From: Pseudonocardia ammonioxydans
GTDB lineage: Bacteria; Actinomycetota; Actinomycetes; Mycobacteriales; Pseudonocardiaceae
DNA: 64,000 nt
Reading direction: 5' to 3'
NCBI RefSeq assembly: GCF_900115005.1
Contig: NZ_FOUY01000027.1
Coordinates: forward strand, 37,341 to 101,340
Each line of letters opens with the position of its first letter. The stretch's first letter is position 1. The notes under the pieces are model-generated. The model saw nothing but the letters and a program-made list of their open reading frames with translations. It had not been told where the DNA came from and did not search any database. The position numbers and the translations under genes are program-made. Of this stretch, positions 43,780 through 50,886 are shown one piece after another.

Positions 43780-44672
43780 CACCGGACCGCCGCTACATCA
43801 TCACGCTGTCCTGCCCGGACCGCACCGGCATCGTCGCGCGGATCGCGACGTTCCTCGCCGAGCTGGGGGCCTCGATCACCGAGGCGGCCTACCACGCCGA
43901 CGTCGAGGCCGGGGTGTTCTGCACCCGCCAGGTCGTCGACGCGGCGTCGGTGCCGTGCGACATCGACGAGCTCCGCACCCGCTTCGCCCCGGTCGCCGAG
44001 GAGCTCGGCGGCGAGCACCGGATCTCCGACACGGGCGTGCGCAAGCGCGCGGTGCTGCTGGTGACCCGCGACCAGCACTGCCTGCACGACCTGCTGGGAC
44101 GGGTGTGGGCGGGCGAGCTGCCGGTCGAGATCACCCGGGTGATCGGCAACCACACCTCGCTGGAACCGGTCGTCACCGCGCACGGGGTCCCGTTCCACCA
44201 CGTGCCGTTCCCCGCCCCCGGGGACCGGTTCCGCGAGCAGCGCAAGGTCACCGCGTTCGAGGAGATCCGCACGCTCGTGGAGGACCCGGACGCCGACGGC
44301 GGGCTCCCGGACGCGATCGTGCTGGCCCGGTTCATGCAGATCCTGCCCGCGCACCTGTGCGAGGCCTGGTCCGGCCGGGCGATCAACATCCACCACAGCT
44401 TCCTGCCGTCGTTCGCGGGGGCGCGGCCCTACCACCAGGCGCACCGGCGCGGGGTGAAGCTGATCGGCGCGACCTGCCACTACGCCACGGCCGACCTCGA
44501 CGCCGGCCCGATCATCGAGCAGGACGTCATCCGGGTCGACCACGGCGACACCGCCGAGGACATGGTGCGCCGGGGCCGGGACATCGAACGCCTCGTGCTG
44601 GCCCGCGGCCTGCGCTGGCACCTGGAGGACCGGGTGGTGGTCCAGGGCAACCGGACGGTCGTCTTCCGGTAG
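43776..44672 (+). CDS. purU: Formyltetrahydrofolate deformylase
   Basis: A 298-residue enzyme that hydrolyses 10-formyl-THF to formate and THF, balancing one-carbon pools. It has an N-terminal ACT domain ('YIITLSCPDRTGIVARIATFLAELGASI') and a C-terminal formyltransferase-like domain. The latter has 'ILARFMQILP'-type sequence (VLARFMQILPAHLC), catalytic Asn/His in 'INIHHSFLPSFAGARPYHQAH' and Asp in 'CHYATADLDAGPII'. Start ATG 43776 overlaps the DUF2505 stop. The left DUF559 cassette repeat begins 51 bp after its stop. Confidence 0.96.
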   Translation: MTPDRRYIITLSCPDRTGIVARIATFLAELGASITEAAYHADVEAGVFCTRQVVDAASVPCDIDELRTRFAPVAEELGGEHRISDTGVRKRAVLLVTRDQHCLHDLLGRVWAGELPVEITRVIGNHTSLEPVVTAHGVPFHHVPFPAPGDRFREQRKVTAFEEIRTLVEDPDADGGLPDAIVLARFMQILPAHLCEAWSGRAINIHHSFLPSFAGARPYHQAHRRGVKLIGATCHYATADLDAGPIIEQDVIRVDHGDTAEDMVRRGRDIERLVLARGLRWHLEDRVVVQGNRTVVFR

Positions 44673-44723
44673 ACCGTCCCGCCGTCCCGCCGTCCCGCCG
44701 CCCGGGCCGGCCCGGTAACTCCG

Positions 44724-44781
44724 CCGAGATGCAGCTCAGCGCTCCTGAGAGATCGACAATTCGCGCTGAGGTGCATCTCGG
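44724..44781. repeat. Left 58-bp imperfect palindrome of the DUF559 cassette
   Basis: The two ends pair as a hairpin (CCGAGATGCAGCTCAGCG with CGCTGAGGTGCATCTCGG, one mismatch; the pairing extends outward to 44721-44784). As a unit its reverse complement matches 48 of 58 bases of the right element. A 17-bp tandem duplication (44785-44818) and three CGTCCCGC copies (44676-44700) flank it. Confidence 0.85.
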
Positions 44782-44891
44782 CGGTGTTGGTCGGGCGTCC
44801 GCGTTGGTCGGGCATCCGTGGCCGTTCACGATCGCGAAGCGACCACTCGGATCCGCAGTCGTACCCGGTGTCGGGAACGCACCCTCCATCC

Positions 44892-45779
44892 ATGACGGTT
44901 CCCGGTTGGCCCGCAATGTTCCGTGGGACGGCAGCCATCGCGGCCGGGCTGGTCACGCCCGGTCGCCTGCGCGGCCCGGAGTTCCTGCGCCTCCTCCCCG
45001 ACACCTACGTCAGGATCACCGCGTCGCCGCCGGACCTGCGGCTGCGCTCGTACGCCGCCTACCTCTGGGCGGGGTCGGGTGCCGTGCTCTGCGGGTACTC
45101 GGCTGCCGAGTTCCTCGGAGCGTCGTGCGCCCCGCTCCGGGCGCCCGCGGAGGTCGCGGTGACCGCGGTACAGCCGGGGCCCCGATCCCGGCGGGAGGTA
45201 CGGGTCCGGCGCGACGTGGTGCATCCCGACGACGTCGTCGACGTGGCAGGTGTCCGTGTGACCAACCGGATGCGCACGGCATTCGACCTCGCACGGTGGC
45301 TTCCGCCGATCGAGGGCGTCGTCGCGGTGGACGCCCTCGCCCGCGGCTCCTTCGACCCGAACCTGCTGTTGAACTTCACCGTGCGCAGTCCGGGTCTCCG
45401 CGGCGTGCGGAAGGTGCTCGACGCGCTGACCTGGTGCGACGCGCGCTCCGGCTCGCCACCCGAGACCCGGTTGCGCCTGCTGCTCGTGCGCGCCGGCCTC
45501 CCGCGCCCCGTGCCCCAGCACCCCGTCGTCGACCGGCACCGCCGGATCCTTTGGCTGGACCTCGCCTACCCCGAGCAACGCCTCGGCATCGAGTACGACG
45601 GCGGTGATCACTTCGCCACGCCGGAAGCAGCACGTGCCGACGCGCAACGGCACACCCGGTTGGTCGCACTCGGCTGGCGTGTACTCCGCTACACGGCAGA
45701 GGAGATGCGGCGGGAGCCGGAGCGCATCGTGGCCGAGATTCGGCACGCGCTCGGACTACCCCTGCCGAGATGCACCTGA
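44892..45779 (+). CDS. DUF559 (PD-(D/E)XK endonuclease-like) protein with AbiEi-type N-terminus
   Basis: 295 residues. The N-terminal region ('MFRGTAAIAAGLVTPGRLRGPEFLRLLPDTYV', then 'AVLCGYSAAEFLGA') matches the winged-helix-like lead seen in large actinobacterial paralogous families. The C-terminal DUF559 domain is Vsr-like and carries 'LWLDLAYPEQRLGIEYDGGDHF' with the Asp and Glu-x-Asp positions of a PD-(D/E)XK nuclease, ending 'GWRVLRYTAEEM'. ATG 44892 starts the conserved part. The last codons and stop lie within the right repeat. Base use is less biased than its neighbours, suggesting acquisition. Enzymatic activity and biological role are unknown. Confidence 0.82.
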   Translation: MTVPGWPAMFRGTAAIAAGLVTPGRLRGPEFLRLLPDTYVRITASPPDLRLRSYAAYLWAGSGAVLCGYSAAEFLGASCAPLRAPAEVAVTAVQPGPRSRREVRVRRDVVHPDDVVDVAGVRVTNRMRTAFDLARWLPPIEGVVAVDALARGSFDPNLLLNFTVRSPGLRGVRKVLDALTWCDARSGSPPETRLRLLLVRAGLPRPVPQHPVVDRHRRILWLDLAYPEQRLGIEYDGGDHFATPEAARADAQRHTRLVALGWRVLRYTAEEMRREPERIVAEIRHALGLPLPRCT

Positions 45780-45822
45780 GCGCGAATTGTCGATCTCGGT
45801 ACGACCCTGAACTGCATCTCGG
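45765..45822. repeat. Right 58-bp repeat of the DUF559 cassette (inverted relative to the left)
   Basis: It begins CCGAGATGCACCTGAGCG and ends CTGCATCTCGG. The first 33 bases match the reverse complement of the left element with one difference. It contains the last codons (Arg-Cys-Thr-stop) of the DUF559 gene. The internal palindrome is weaker than in the left copy. Confidence 0.85.
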
Positions 45823-45859
45823 TGAGGGTCCGTCCCCTCCCCCGCGGCCGCACAGCCGA

Positions 45860-45894
45860 CGGCGCCCGCCCCGCGACGTGCGGGACGGGCGCCG
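45860..45894. terminator. Hairpin terminator after lon
   Basis: Arms CGGCGCCCG / CGGGCGCCG enclose a second stem CCCGC / GCGGG. It is directly downstream (minus strand) of lon. Confidence 0.8.
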
Positions 45895-45905
45895 GAGCAT
45901 GCCGG

Positions 45906-48356
45906 TCAGGCGGCGTGCTGCTGTGCGGTCTCGGGCTCCAGGGCGATCTCCAGGACCTCGGCGACGTCGGCGACCGGGTGCACCCGCAGCGCGCTGCGGA
46001 CCGACTCGGGCACCTCGTCCAGGTCGGGCTCGTTGCGCTTCGGGATGATCACGTCGGTCAGCCCGGCCCGGTGCGCGGCGAGCAGCTTCTGCTTCACGCC
46101 GCCGATCGGCAGGACCTTGCCCTGCAGGGTGATCTCCCCGGTCATCCCGACCGTCGAGCGCACCGGGCGGCCCGAGGCCAGCGAGGCCAGCGCCGTCGTC
46201 ATCGTGACCCCGGCGCTCGGACCGTCCTTGGGGACGGCACCGGCTGGGACGTGGACGTGCAGCTTGCGCTGGGCCAGGTCACCGGCCAGTCCCTGCGAGC
46301 GCAGGTAGCTCAGCGCGATCGAGACCGACTCGGTCATGACCTCGCCCAGCTGTCCGGTGATCTGCAGGCCCGGCTCGCCGTCCATGCCGGTGGCCTCGAT
46401 GAACAGCACGTCGCCCCCGGCCCCGGTGACGGCCAGACCGGTCGCGACGCCCGGCACCGACGTCCGCTCGGCGGACTCCGGTGTGAACCGTGGCCGCCCC
46501 AGGTAGGTGACGAGTGCGTCGGCGTCGACGTGCACCGGCCGCTCGACGGCCGTGGACCCGCCTCCCTCGGCGCTCTCGGCTTCGGCAGCGCTCTCGGCTC
46601 CCGCGGCACTCTCGCCCGGCAGCACCGCCGCAGCCCCGGCGGGCAGCGCGCTGCGGTCGAGCTGCACGGCGACCTTGCGCAGCACCTTGGCCAGGCCCCG
46701 CTCGAGCTGACGCACCCCGGCCTCGCGGGTGTACTCGGCGGCGATCATCGACAGCGCGACGTCGCTGAACTCGACGTCCCCCGGGTCCAGGCCGGCCTTC
46801 TCGATCTGCCGCGGCAGCAGGTGGTCGCGGGCGATCGCGACCTTCTCCGGCTCCGTGTAGCCGTCGAGCGTCACGACCTCCATCCGGTCGGCCAGCGGGC
46901 CGGGGATGGCGGCACCGTCGTTCGCGGTGGCCAGGAACAGCACGTTCGACAGGTCGAGGTCGACCTCCAGGTAGTGGTCGCGGAAGGTGTGGTTCTGCGC
47001 CGGGTCCAGCACCTCCAGCAGCGCCGCGGTGGGGTCACCGCTGACGCCGTAGGAGGAACCGGTCTTGTCCACCTCGTCGAGCAGTACGACCGGGTTCATC
47101 GAACCGGCCTCGCGGATCGCACGAACGATCCGGCCGGGCAGCGCACCGACGTAGGTCCGCCGGTGGCCGCGGATCTCCGCCTCGTCGCGCACGCCGCCGA
47201 GCGCGACCCGCACGAACTTGCGGCCCAGCGCCCGGGCCACGGACTCCCCCAGCGACGTCTTGCCGACGCCGGGCGGGCCGACCAGCGACAGCACGGCGCC
47301 GGAGCCGCGGCCACCGACGGTGTCGAGACCCTTGCGGGCCCGCCGCGCGCGGACGGCGAGGAACTCGACCAGGCGCTCCTTGACGTCGTCCAGGCCGGCG
47401 TGATCGGCATCGAGGATCCGGCGCGCCTCGACGAGGTCGTCGGAGTCCTCGGTGGTCGTGGTCCACGGGATGTCCAGGACGGTGTCGAGCCAGGTCCGGA
47501 TCCAGCCGGACTCCGGGCTCTGGTCCGAGGCCCGCTCCAGCTTGCCGACCTCGGTCAGCGCGGCCGTGCGGACGTGCTCGGGCAGGTCGGCGGCCTCGAC
47601 ACGGGCGCGGTAGTCCTGCTCGCCGTCGGGGTCGTCCTCGCCGAGCTCCTTGCGGATCGCGGCGAGCTGCTGGCGCAGCAGGAACTCCCGCTGCTGGCGC
47701 TCCATGCCCTCACGGACGTCGTTCGAGATCTTCTCGGAGACCTCCTGCTCGGCCACGTGCTCCTTCGTCCACTCGAGGAGCTTCTCCAGCCGTGCGGTCA
47801 CGTCGGTCTCGGCGAGCAGCTCGGCCTTGTGCGCGACGTCCAGCCAGGACGCCCAGCCGGCCAGGTCGGCGAGCTGGCCGGGATCGCTCGTCTGCTGCAC
47901 GGAGTCGATCACCTGCCAGGCATTGCGCTGCTGCAGGATGCCCACCACCAGCGCCTTGTACTCCGTCGCCAGCTCGTGGGTGCGGCCGGTCGGCGGGTCG
48001 GAGGTCACCGGTTCGGCCTCCACCCACAGGGCGGCACCGGGGCCGGTGACCCCGCTGCCGATCCGGGCCCGGCGCTCACCGCGGACCACTGCGGCCCGCT
48101 CGCCGTCCGGCAGCCGGCCGATCTGTTCGAGCACGGCCACCACACCGATCGCGCCGTAGTGGCCGTCGAGGCGGGGCACGACGAGCACCCGCCTCCCGGT
48201 GTCGTCGTCGTTCTCGGGTCCCCGCTCGGCCCCCGCGCCGGCCGCGTCGATCGCGGCCCGGGTGTCGGGCGCGTCCAGACGGACCGGAACCACCATGCCG
48301 GGCAGCACGACGGCGTCGTCGAGGGGCAGGACGGGGAGCTTCAGCAGGTCACTCAT
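45906..48356 (-). CDS. lon: ATP-dependent Lon protease
   Basis: An 816-residue LonA. It has an N-terminal substrate domain starting 'LLKLPVLPLDDAVVLPGMVVPV'. The AAA+ module has Walker A GPPGVGKT, Walker B VVLLDEVDK and 'GHRRTYVGALPGRIVRAI'. The C-terminal Ser-Lys protease domain has catalytic Ser in 'PKDGPSAGVTM' and Lys in 'VKQKLLAAHRAG'. Between AAA+ and protease lies an unusual Ala/Glu/Ser-rich insert ('GESAAGAESAAEAESAEGGG'). Start ATG 48356 is chosen because upstream in-frame sequence is unrelated. It degrades misfolded and regulatory proteins. Confidence 0.96.
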   Translation of the reverse strand: MSDLLKLPVLPLDDAVVLPGMVVPVRLDAPDTRAAIDAAGAGAERGPENDDDTGRRVLVVPRLDGHYGAIGVVAVLEQIGRLPDGERAAVVRGERRARIGSGVTGPGAALWVEAEPVTSDPPTGRTHELATEYKALVVGILQQRNAWQVIDSVQQTSDPGQLADLAGWASWLDVAHKAELLAETDVTARLEKLLEWTKEHVAEQEVSEKISNDVREGMERQQREFLLRQQLAAIRKELGEDDPDGEQDYRARVEAADLPEHVRTAALTEVGKLERASDQSPESGWIRTWLDTVLDIPWTTTTEDSDDLVEARRILDADHAGLDDVKERLVEFLAVRARRARKGLDTVGGRGSGAVLSLVGPPGVGKTSLGESVARALGRKFVRVALGGVRDEAEIRGHRRTYVGALPGRIVRAIREAGSMNPVVLLDEVDKTGSSYGVSGDPTAALLEVLDPAQNHTFRDHYLEVDLDLSNVLFLATANDGAAIPGPLADRMEVVTLDGYTEPEKVAIARDHLLPRQIEKAGLDPGDVEFSDVALSMIAAEYTREAGVRQLERGLAKVLRKVAVQLDRSALPAGAAAVLPGESAAGAESAAEAESAEGGGSTAVERPVHVDADALVTYLGRPRFTPESAERTSVPGVATGLAVTGAGGDVLFIEATGMDGEPGLQITGQLGEVMTESVSIALSYLRSQGLAGDLAQRKLHVHVPAGAVPKDGPSAGVTMTTALASLASGRPVRSTVGMTGEITLQGKVLPIGGVKQKLLAAHRAGLTDVIIPKRNEPDLDEVPESVRSALRVHPVADVAEVLEIALEPETAQQHAA

Positions 48357-48372
48357 GACCACTGCAACGGGG

Positions 48373-48417
48373 TTGAGCCGCGGCGGCTTCCCTGAGTTGA
48401 GCCGTGTCCGCTCAGGG
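48373..48417. promoter_or_regulatory. Repeats in the lon promoter region
   Basis: Two direct copies of TTGAGCCG (48373-48380 and 48397-48404) and an inverted repeat CCCTGAG / CTCAGGG (48390-48396 and 48411-48417) lie just upstream of lon and touch the ybaK stop. They do not match the HspR (HAIR) or ClgR consensus well. Role uncertain. Confidence 0.35.
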
Positions 48418-48984
48418 CGAACGCACGGGCTGGGCGAGGTCCGGCACGACGGTCGCGTTCGGCAACGAGACCAGCAGCTCACCGGGGACCGCGAGCTTCG
48501 CGTGCCGCGTGCCGCTCCCGACGACCACGGCGTCGGCCTCGGCGACCTCCGGAGCGAGCCACAGCGGCCAGTCCGCGGGCAGGCCGATCGGGGTGATGCC
48601 GCCGTAGGCCATGCCGGTCAGGGCGACGGCCTCGTCCATCGGCGCGAACGATGCCTTGCGGACGTCGAGCCGCCGCTTGACGACCCCGTTGACGTCGGCC
48701 CGGGTCGTGGCGAGCACGAGGCACGCGGCGTACCGGACCTCTCCGGCCCGCTTCCCCGCGACGACCACACAGTTCGCCGAGCTCCCGGGCGGGGAGTCGT
48801 AGGCCCGGCAGAACTCGGCGGTGTCGGCCAGGTCCGAGTCGATCTCGGCGACGCCGACCCGGGCGGCGTCGAACTCCTTCAGCGCGCGGACCACCGGCTC
48901 GGCGAGCAGGTCGGGACGGTCGAGCGCGGGGACGGCGTGCAACGTCCCGAGCACGCCCCAGCCGTCCCGTCCGGGCAGGCTCAC
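48412..48984 (-). CDS. ybaK: YbaK/EbsC-type aminoacyl-tRNA deacylase
   Basis: A 190-residue YbaK/ProRS-associated-domain protein that hydrolyses mischarged tRNA (Cys-tRNAPro type in the family). Core blocks: 'NCVVVAGKRAGEVRYAACLVLATTRADV', 'KRRLDVRKASFAPMDEAVALTGMAYGGITPIGLP', with the conserved Lys and the GGITPxG loop, then 'ADAVVVGSGTRHAKL'. GTG 48984 is chosen because GTGA overlaps the DUF2516 stop. Substrate specificity unknown. Confidence 0.85.
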   Translation of the reverse strand: MSLPGRDGWGVLGTLHAVPALDRPDLLAEPVVRALKEFDAARVGVAEIDSDLADTAEFCRAYDSPPGSSANCVVVAGKRAGEVRYAACLVLATTRADVNGVVKRRLDVRKASFAPMDEAVALTGMAYGGITPIGLPADWPLWLAPEVAEADAVVVGSGTRHAKLAVPGELLVSLPNATVVPDLAQPVRSP

Positions 48985-49289
48985 CAGCGCGGGCCCCCGC
49001 CCTGGACCTCCATGACGGCCGGTTTGACGTCGACGATGTAGACGAGCACGGCGACCATCGCGGCCAGCCAGAACATGGCCCCGCCGTACATCGGCCCGCT
49101 GGTGACGATCAGCAGGAGCAGACCCACGCCGGTGATGCCCAGCCAGGCGTTCTTGGTCAGCTTCCCGGCCGCGGCGAAGGCGTCGGCCCGCTGCCGGAGC
49201 GCGTGCACGAACGCGTAGCCACCCACGGGGAGCGCGAGGATCCAGAAACCGAAGATGATCCACCGGTCGAGGACGGACAGGAGCTCCAC
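48981..49289 (-). CDS. DUF2516 family membrane protein
   Basis: 102 residues with about three helices. The order 'WIIFGFWILALPVGGYAFVHALRQRADAF', 'KLTKNAWLGITGVGLLLLI' and 'FWLAAMVAVLVYIVDVKPAV' is the actinobacterial DUF2516 pattern. It is commonly found beside hbhA-like genes, as here. Coupled to ybaK by a GTGA overlap. Function unknown. Confidence 0.85.
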   Translation of the reverse strand: MELLSVLDRWIIFGFWILALPVGGYAFVHALRQRADAFAAAGKLTKNAWLGITGVGLLLLIVTSGPMYGGAMFWLAAMVAVLVYIVDVKPAVMEVQGGGPRW

Positions 49290-49391
49290 ACGGCCAGAGT
49301 ACGGGCAGACCGGTCACCGGTCACGCGGGCCCGGACGCCGGCGCGCTCGCCGTCCCGCCCCCGCACCGGCCTCCGGCCCCGCGGACGACGA

Positions 49392-49424
49392 ACGCCCCCG
49401 CCTGCGGGAGGCCGGCGGGGGCGT
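49392..49424. terminator. Hairpin terminator after the HbhA-like gene
   Basis: Arms ACGCCCCCGCC / GGCGGGGGCGT (11 bp) with an 11-nt loop, 35 bp beyond the HbhA-like stop on the minus strand. Confidence 0.8.
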
Positions 49425-49458
49425 CGTCCTGCTCACCGGGCGATGTGCCCGGCGGAAC

Positions 49459-50205
49459 TCACTTCTCGGTGCTGCTGTCGCCGGTGCGGCGGGCAGCGGG
49501 CTTGCGGGCCGCGGCCGACTTCGCCGCAGTCTTCGGCGCCGCCTTCGGGGCGGTCTTCGGCGTGGTCCGGGCGGCCGCCTTGCGGCTGGTGGACCGGCTG
49601 GTGGCGGCCACCTCGTCACCGGCCTCCTCGATCGCCTCGGCGGCGTCGGAGGACACCTCGGTCACGGTCTCGGCGGCCTTGTCCGCGGTCGACTGCGCAC
49701 GGCGGGCGACCTTCTCGCCGACCGAACGGGTCTGGGTCGTGACGCTGCTCAGCGCCTTCTCGGCGGCCTCGTGGGTGTCGTCGACGAACCCGTCGACCCG
49801 GGCGTCGAACTTCTCGGTCAGGTCCTCGACCGTCGCGATGGCCTGCTCGACCTGCGGCTGCTTGCGGAGCCGGCCCCAGGCCTTCTCACCGCGCTGGGCG
49901 AAACCGACGTAGACGCCCTCGACGTCGGAACGGAACTCGTCGACCTGCTTGCGCAGGCTGTCCGAGGACAGCTTGCCGCGCAGCTCCTTGAACTCCTCCG
50001 GCAGCTCGGAGACCCGGTTCTGGACGTCCTCGACGCGCTTGGTCGCGGTGGCGCGGGCGTCGGTGACGGCCCGGGACACGGTGCTGTAGGCGAGGTCGCC
50101 GGCGCCGAGCACGGCGAGCAGCGGGGTGCGGACGACCTCGGCCTGCTCGGCGGTCTGCTCACGCAGCTTGCGGACGTCGGCACTGGTCGGGAGGTTCACG
50201 GCCAT
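49459..50205 (-). CDS. hbhA: Heparin-binding hemagglutinin (HbhA)-like protein
   Basis: 248 residues. A long coiled-coil region (about 10-175, rich in Glu/Ala/Arg heptads, with 'YAYSTVSRAVTDARA'-type sequence as in HbhA) is followed by a Lys/Ala/Pro-rich tail ('AAARTTPKTAPKAAPKTAAK'), as in mycobacterial HbhA. In mycobacteria HbhA binds heparan sulphate and lipid inclusions; a lipid or envelope role is more likely in an environmental species. ATG 50205 has GGAAG eight bases upstream. It follows the Rv0474-type regulator gene by five bases. Confidence 0.85.
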   Translation of the reverse strand: MAVNLPTSADVRKLREQTAEQAEVVRTPLLAVLGAGDLAYSTVSRAVTDARATATKRVEDVQNRVSELPEEFKELRGKLSSDSLRKQVDEFRSDVEGVYVGFAQRGEKAWGRLRKQPQVEQAIATVEDLTEKFDARVDGFVDDTHEAAEKALSSVTTQTRSVGEKVARRAQSTADKAAETVTEVSSDAAEAIEEAGDEVAATSRSTSRKAAARTTPKTAPKAAPKTAAKSAAARKPAARRTGDSSTEK

Positions 50206-50210
50206 GGTGA

Positions 50211-50735
50211 TCACTTCCTCGTTTCGTTCGGGGTGCCGGCGGCGCCGGCGGTGTCGGCAGCGCTGACGGTCCCGGCAGGACCGGCGAGATCGTTCTCCCG
50301 GCGGAACGACTCGTACACGTCGAGCAGCACGCGCTTCTGCCGCTCGTTGAGGGTCGGGTCGGTGAGCACGGCGTCGGTCACCTTGCCGGCGGGACGCTCC
50401 TCGAGGATCCCGGCGCGGACGTACAGGGCCTCCGCCGAGATCTGCAGCCCCTTGGCGATCTGCTGCAGGATCTCCGCCGAGGGCTTGCGCAACCCGCGCT
50501 CGACCTGGCTCAGGTAGGGATTGCTGACCCCCGCCGAGCGCGCCAGCTGGCGCAGCGAGACCTGCGCGGCCTCGCGCTGCCCGCGGATGTAGGACCCGAT
50601 GTCCTCCACCGCGTGCTCGACGGCCTGTTGGGCCTGGCCGACCACCTGGCCGACGTGTTCGACGGCCTGGCCGACCCGCTCGGTGGGCTCGGCGGACTGC
50701 GGCTCACCGCGACCGCGCCTCGGTTCGGTGGCCAT
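50211..50735 (-). CDS. XRE family regulator (Rv0474-like) of the HbhA locus
   Basis: 174 residues. An N-terminal coiled segment ('VGQAVEHVGQVVGQAQQAVEHAVEDIG') leads into a Cro/C1 HTH ('VSLRQLARSAGVSNPYLSQVERGLRKPSAEILQQIAKGL'). An acidic/hydrophobic C-terminal part follows. The same gene lies just upstream of hbhA in mycobacteria. ATG 50735 has a GGAGGG ribosome site. A perfect inverted repeat 56-86 bp upstream is the likely autoregulatory operator. Confidence 0.88.
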   Translation of the reverse strand: MATEPRRGRGEPQSAEPTERVGQAVEHVGQVVGQAQQAVEHAVEDIGSYIRGQREAAQVSLRQLARSAGVSNPYLSQVERGLRKPSAEILQQIAKGLQISAEALYVRAGILEERPAGKVTDAVLTDPTLNERQKRVLLDVYESFRRENDLAGPAGTVSAADTAGAAGTPNETRK

Positions 50736-50790
50736 CCGTCTCCCTCCGATCGATCCGTCCTCATCCGGACACCGTCGACCGTACGCCGAG

Positions 50791-50821
50791 GCGCTAGCTC
50801 TAGCAAGCAGAGTGCTAGCGC
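50791..50821. promoter_or_regulatory. Operator-like inverted repeat GCGCTAGC-N15-GCTAGCGC
   Basis: Perfect 8-bp arms with additional inner TAGC half-sites (CTAGCAAGCAGAGTGCTAG), upstream of the XRE gene and hbhA on the minus strand. CTAG is rare in such genomes, so four TAGC/GCTA elements in 31 bp stand out. Confidence 0.65.
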
Positions 50822-50886
50822 TGGTCACGTGGCTTGCGACACGTTCGTGGCGGGGCGGTGTCGGGCAGGTGACGACCGTGGGCGCC

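Noticed and set aside
48373..48417. HspR HAIR or ClgR box upstream of lon
   Set aside because: The TTGAG-containing repeats do not show CTTGAGT-N7-ACTCAAG or the ClgR pattern. They are kept only as unassigned repeats.
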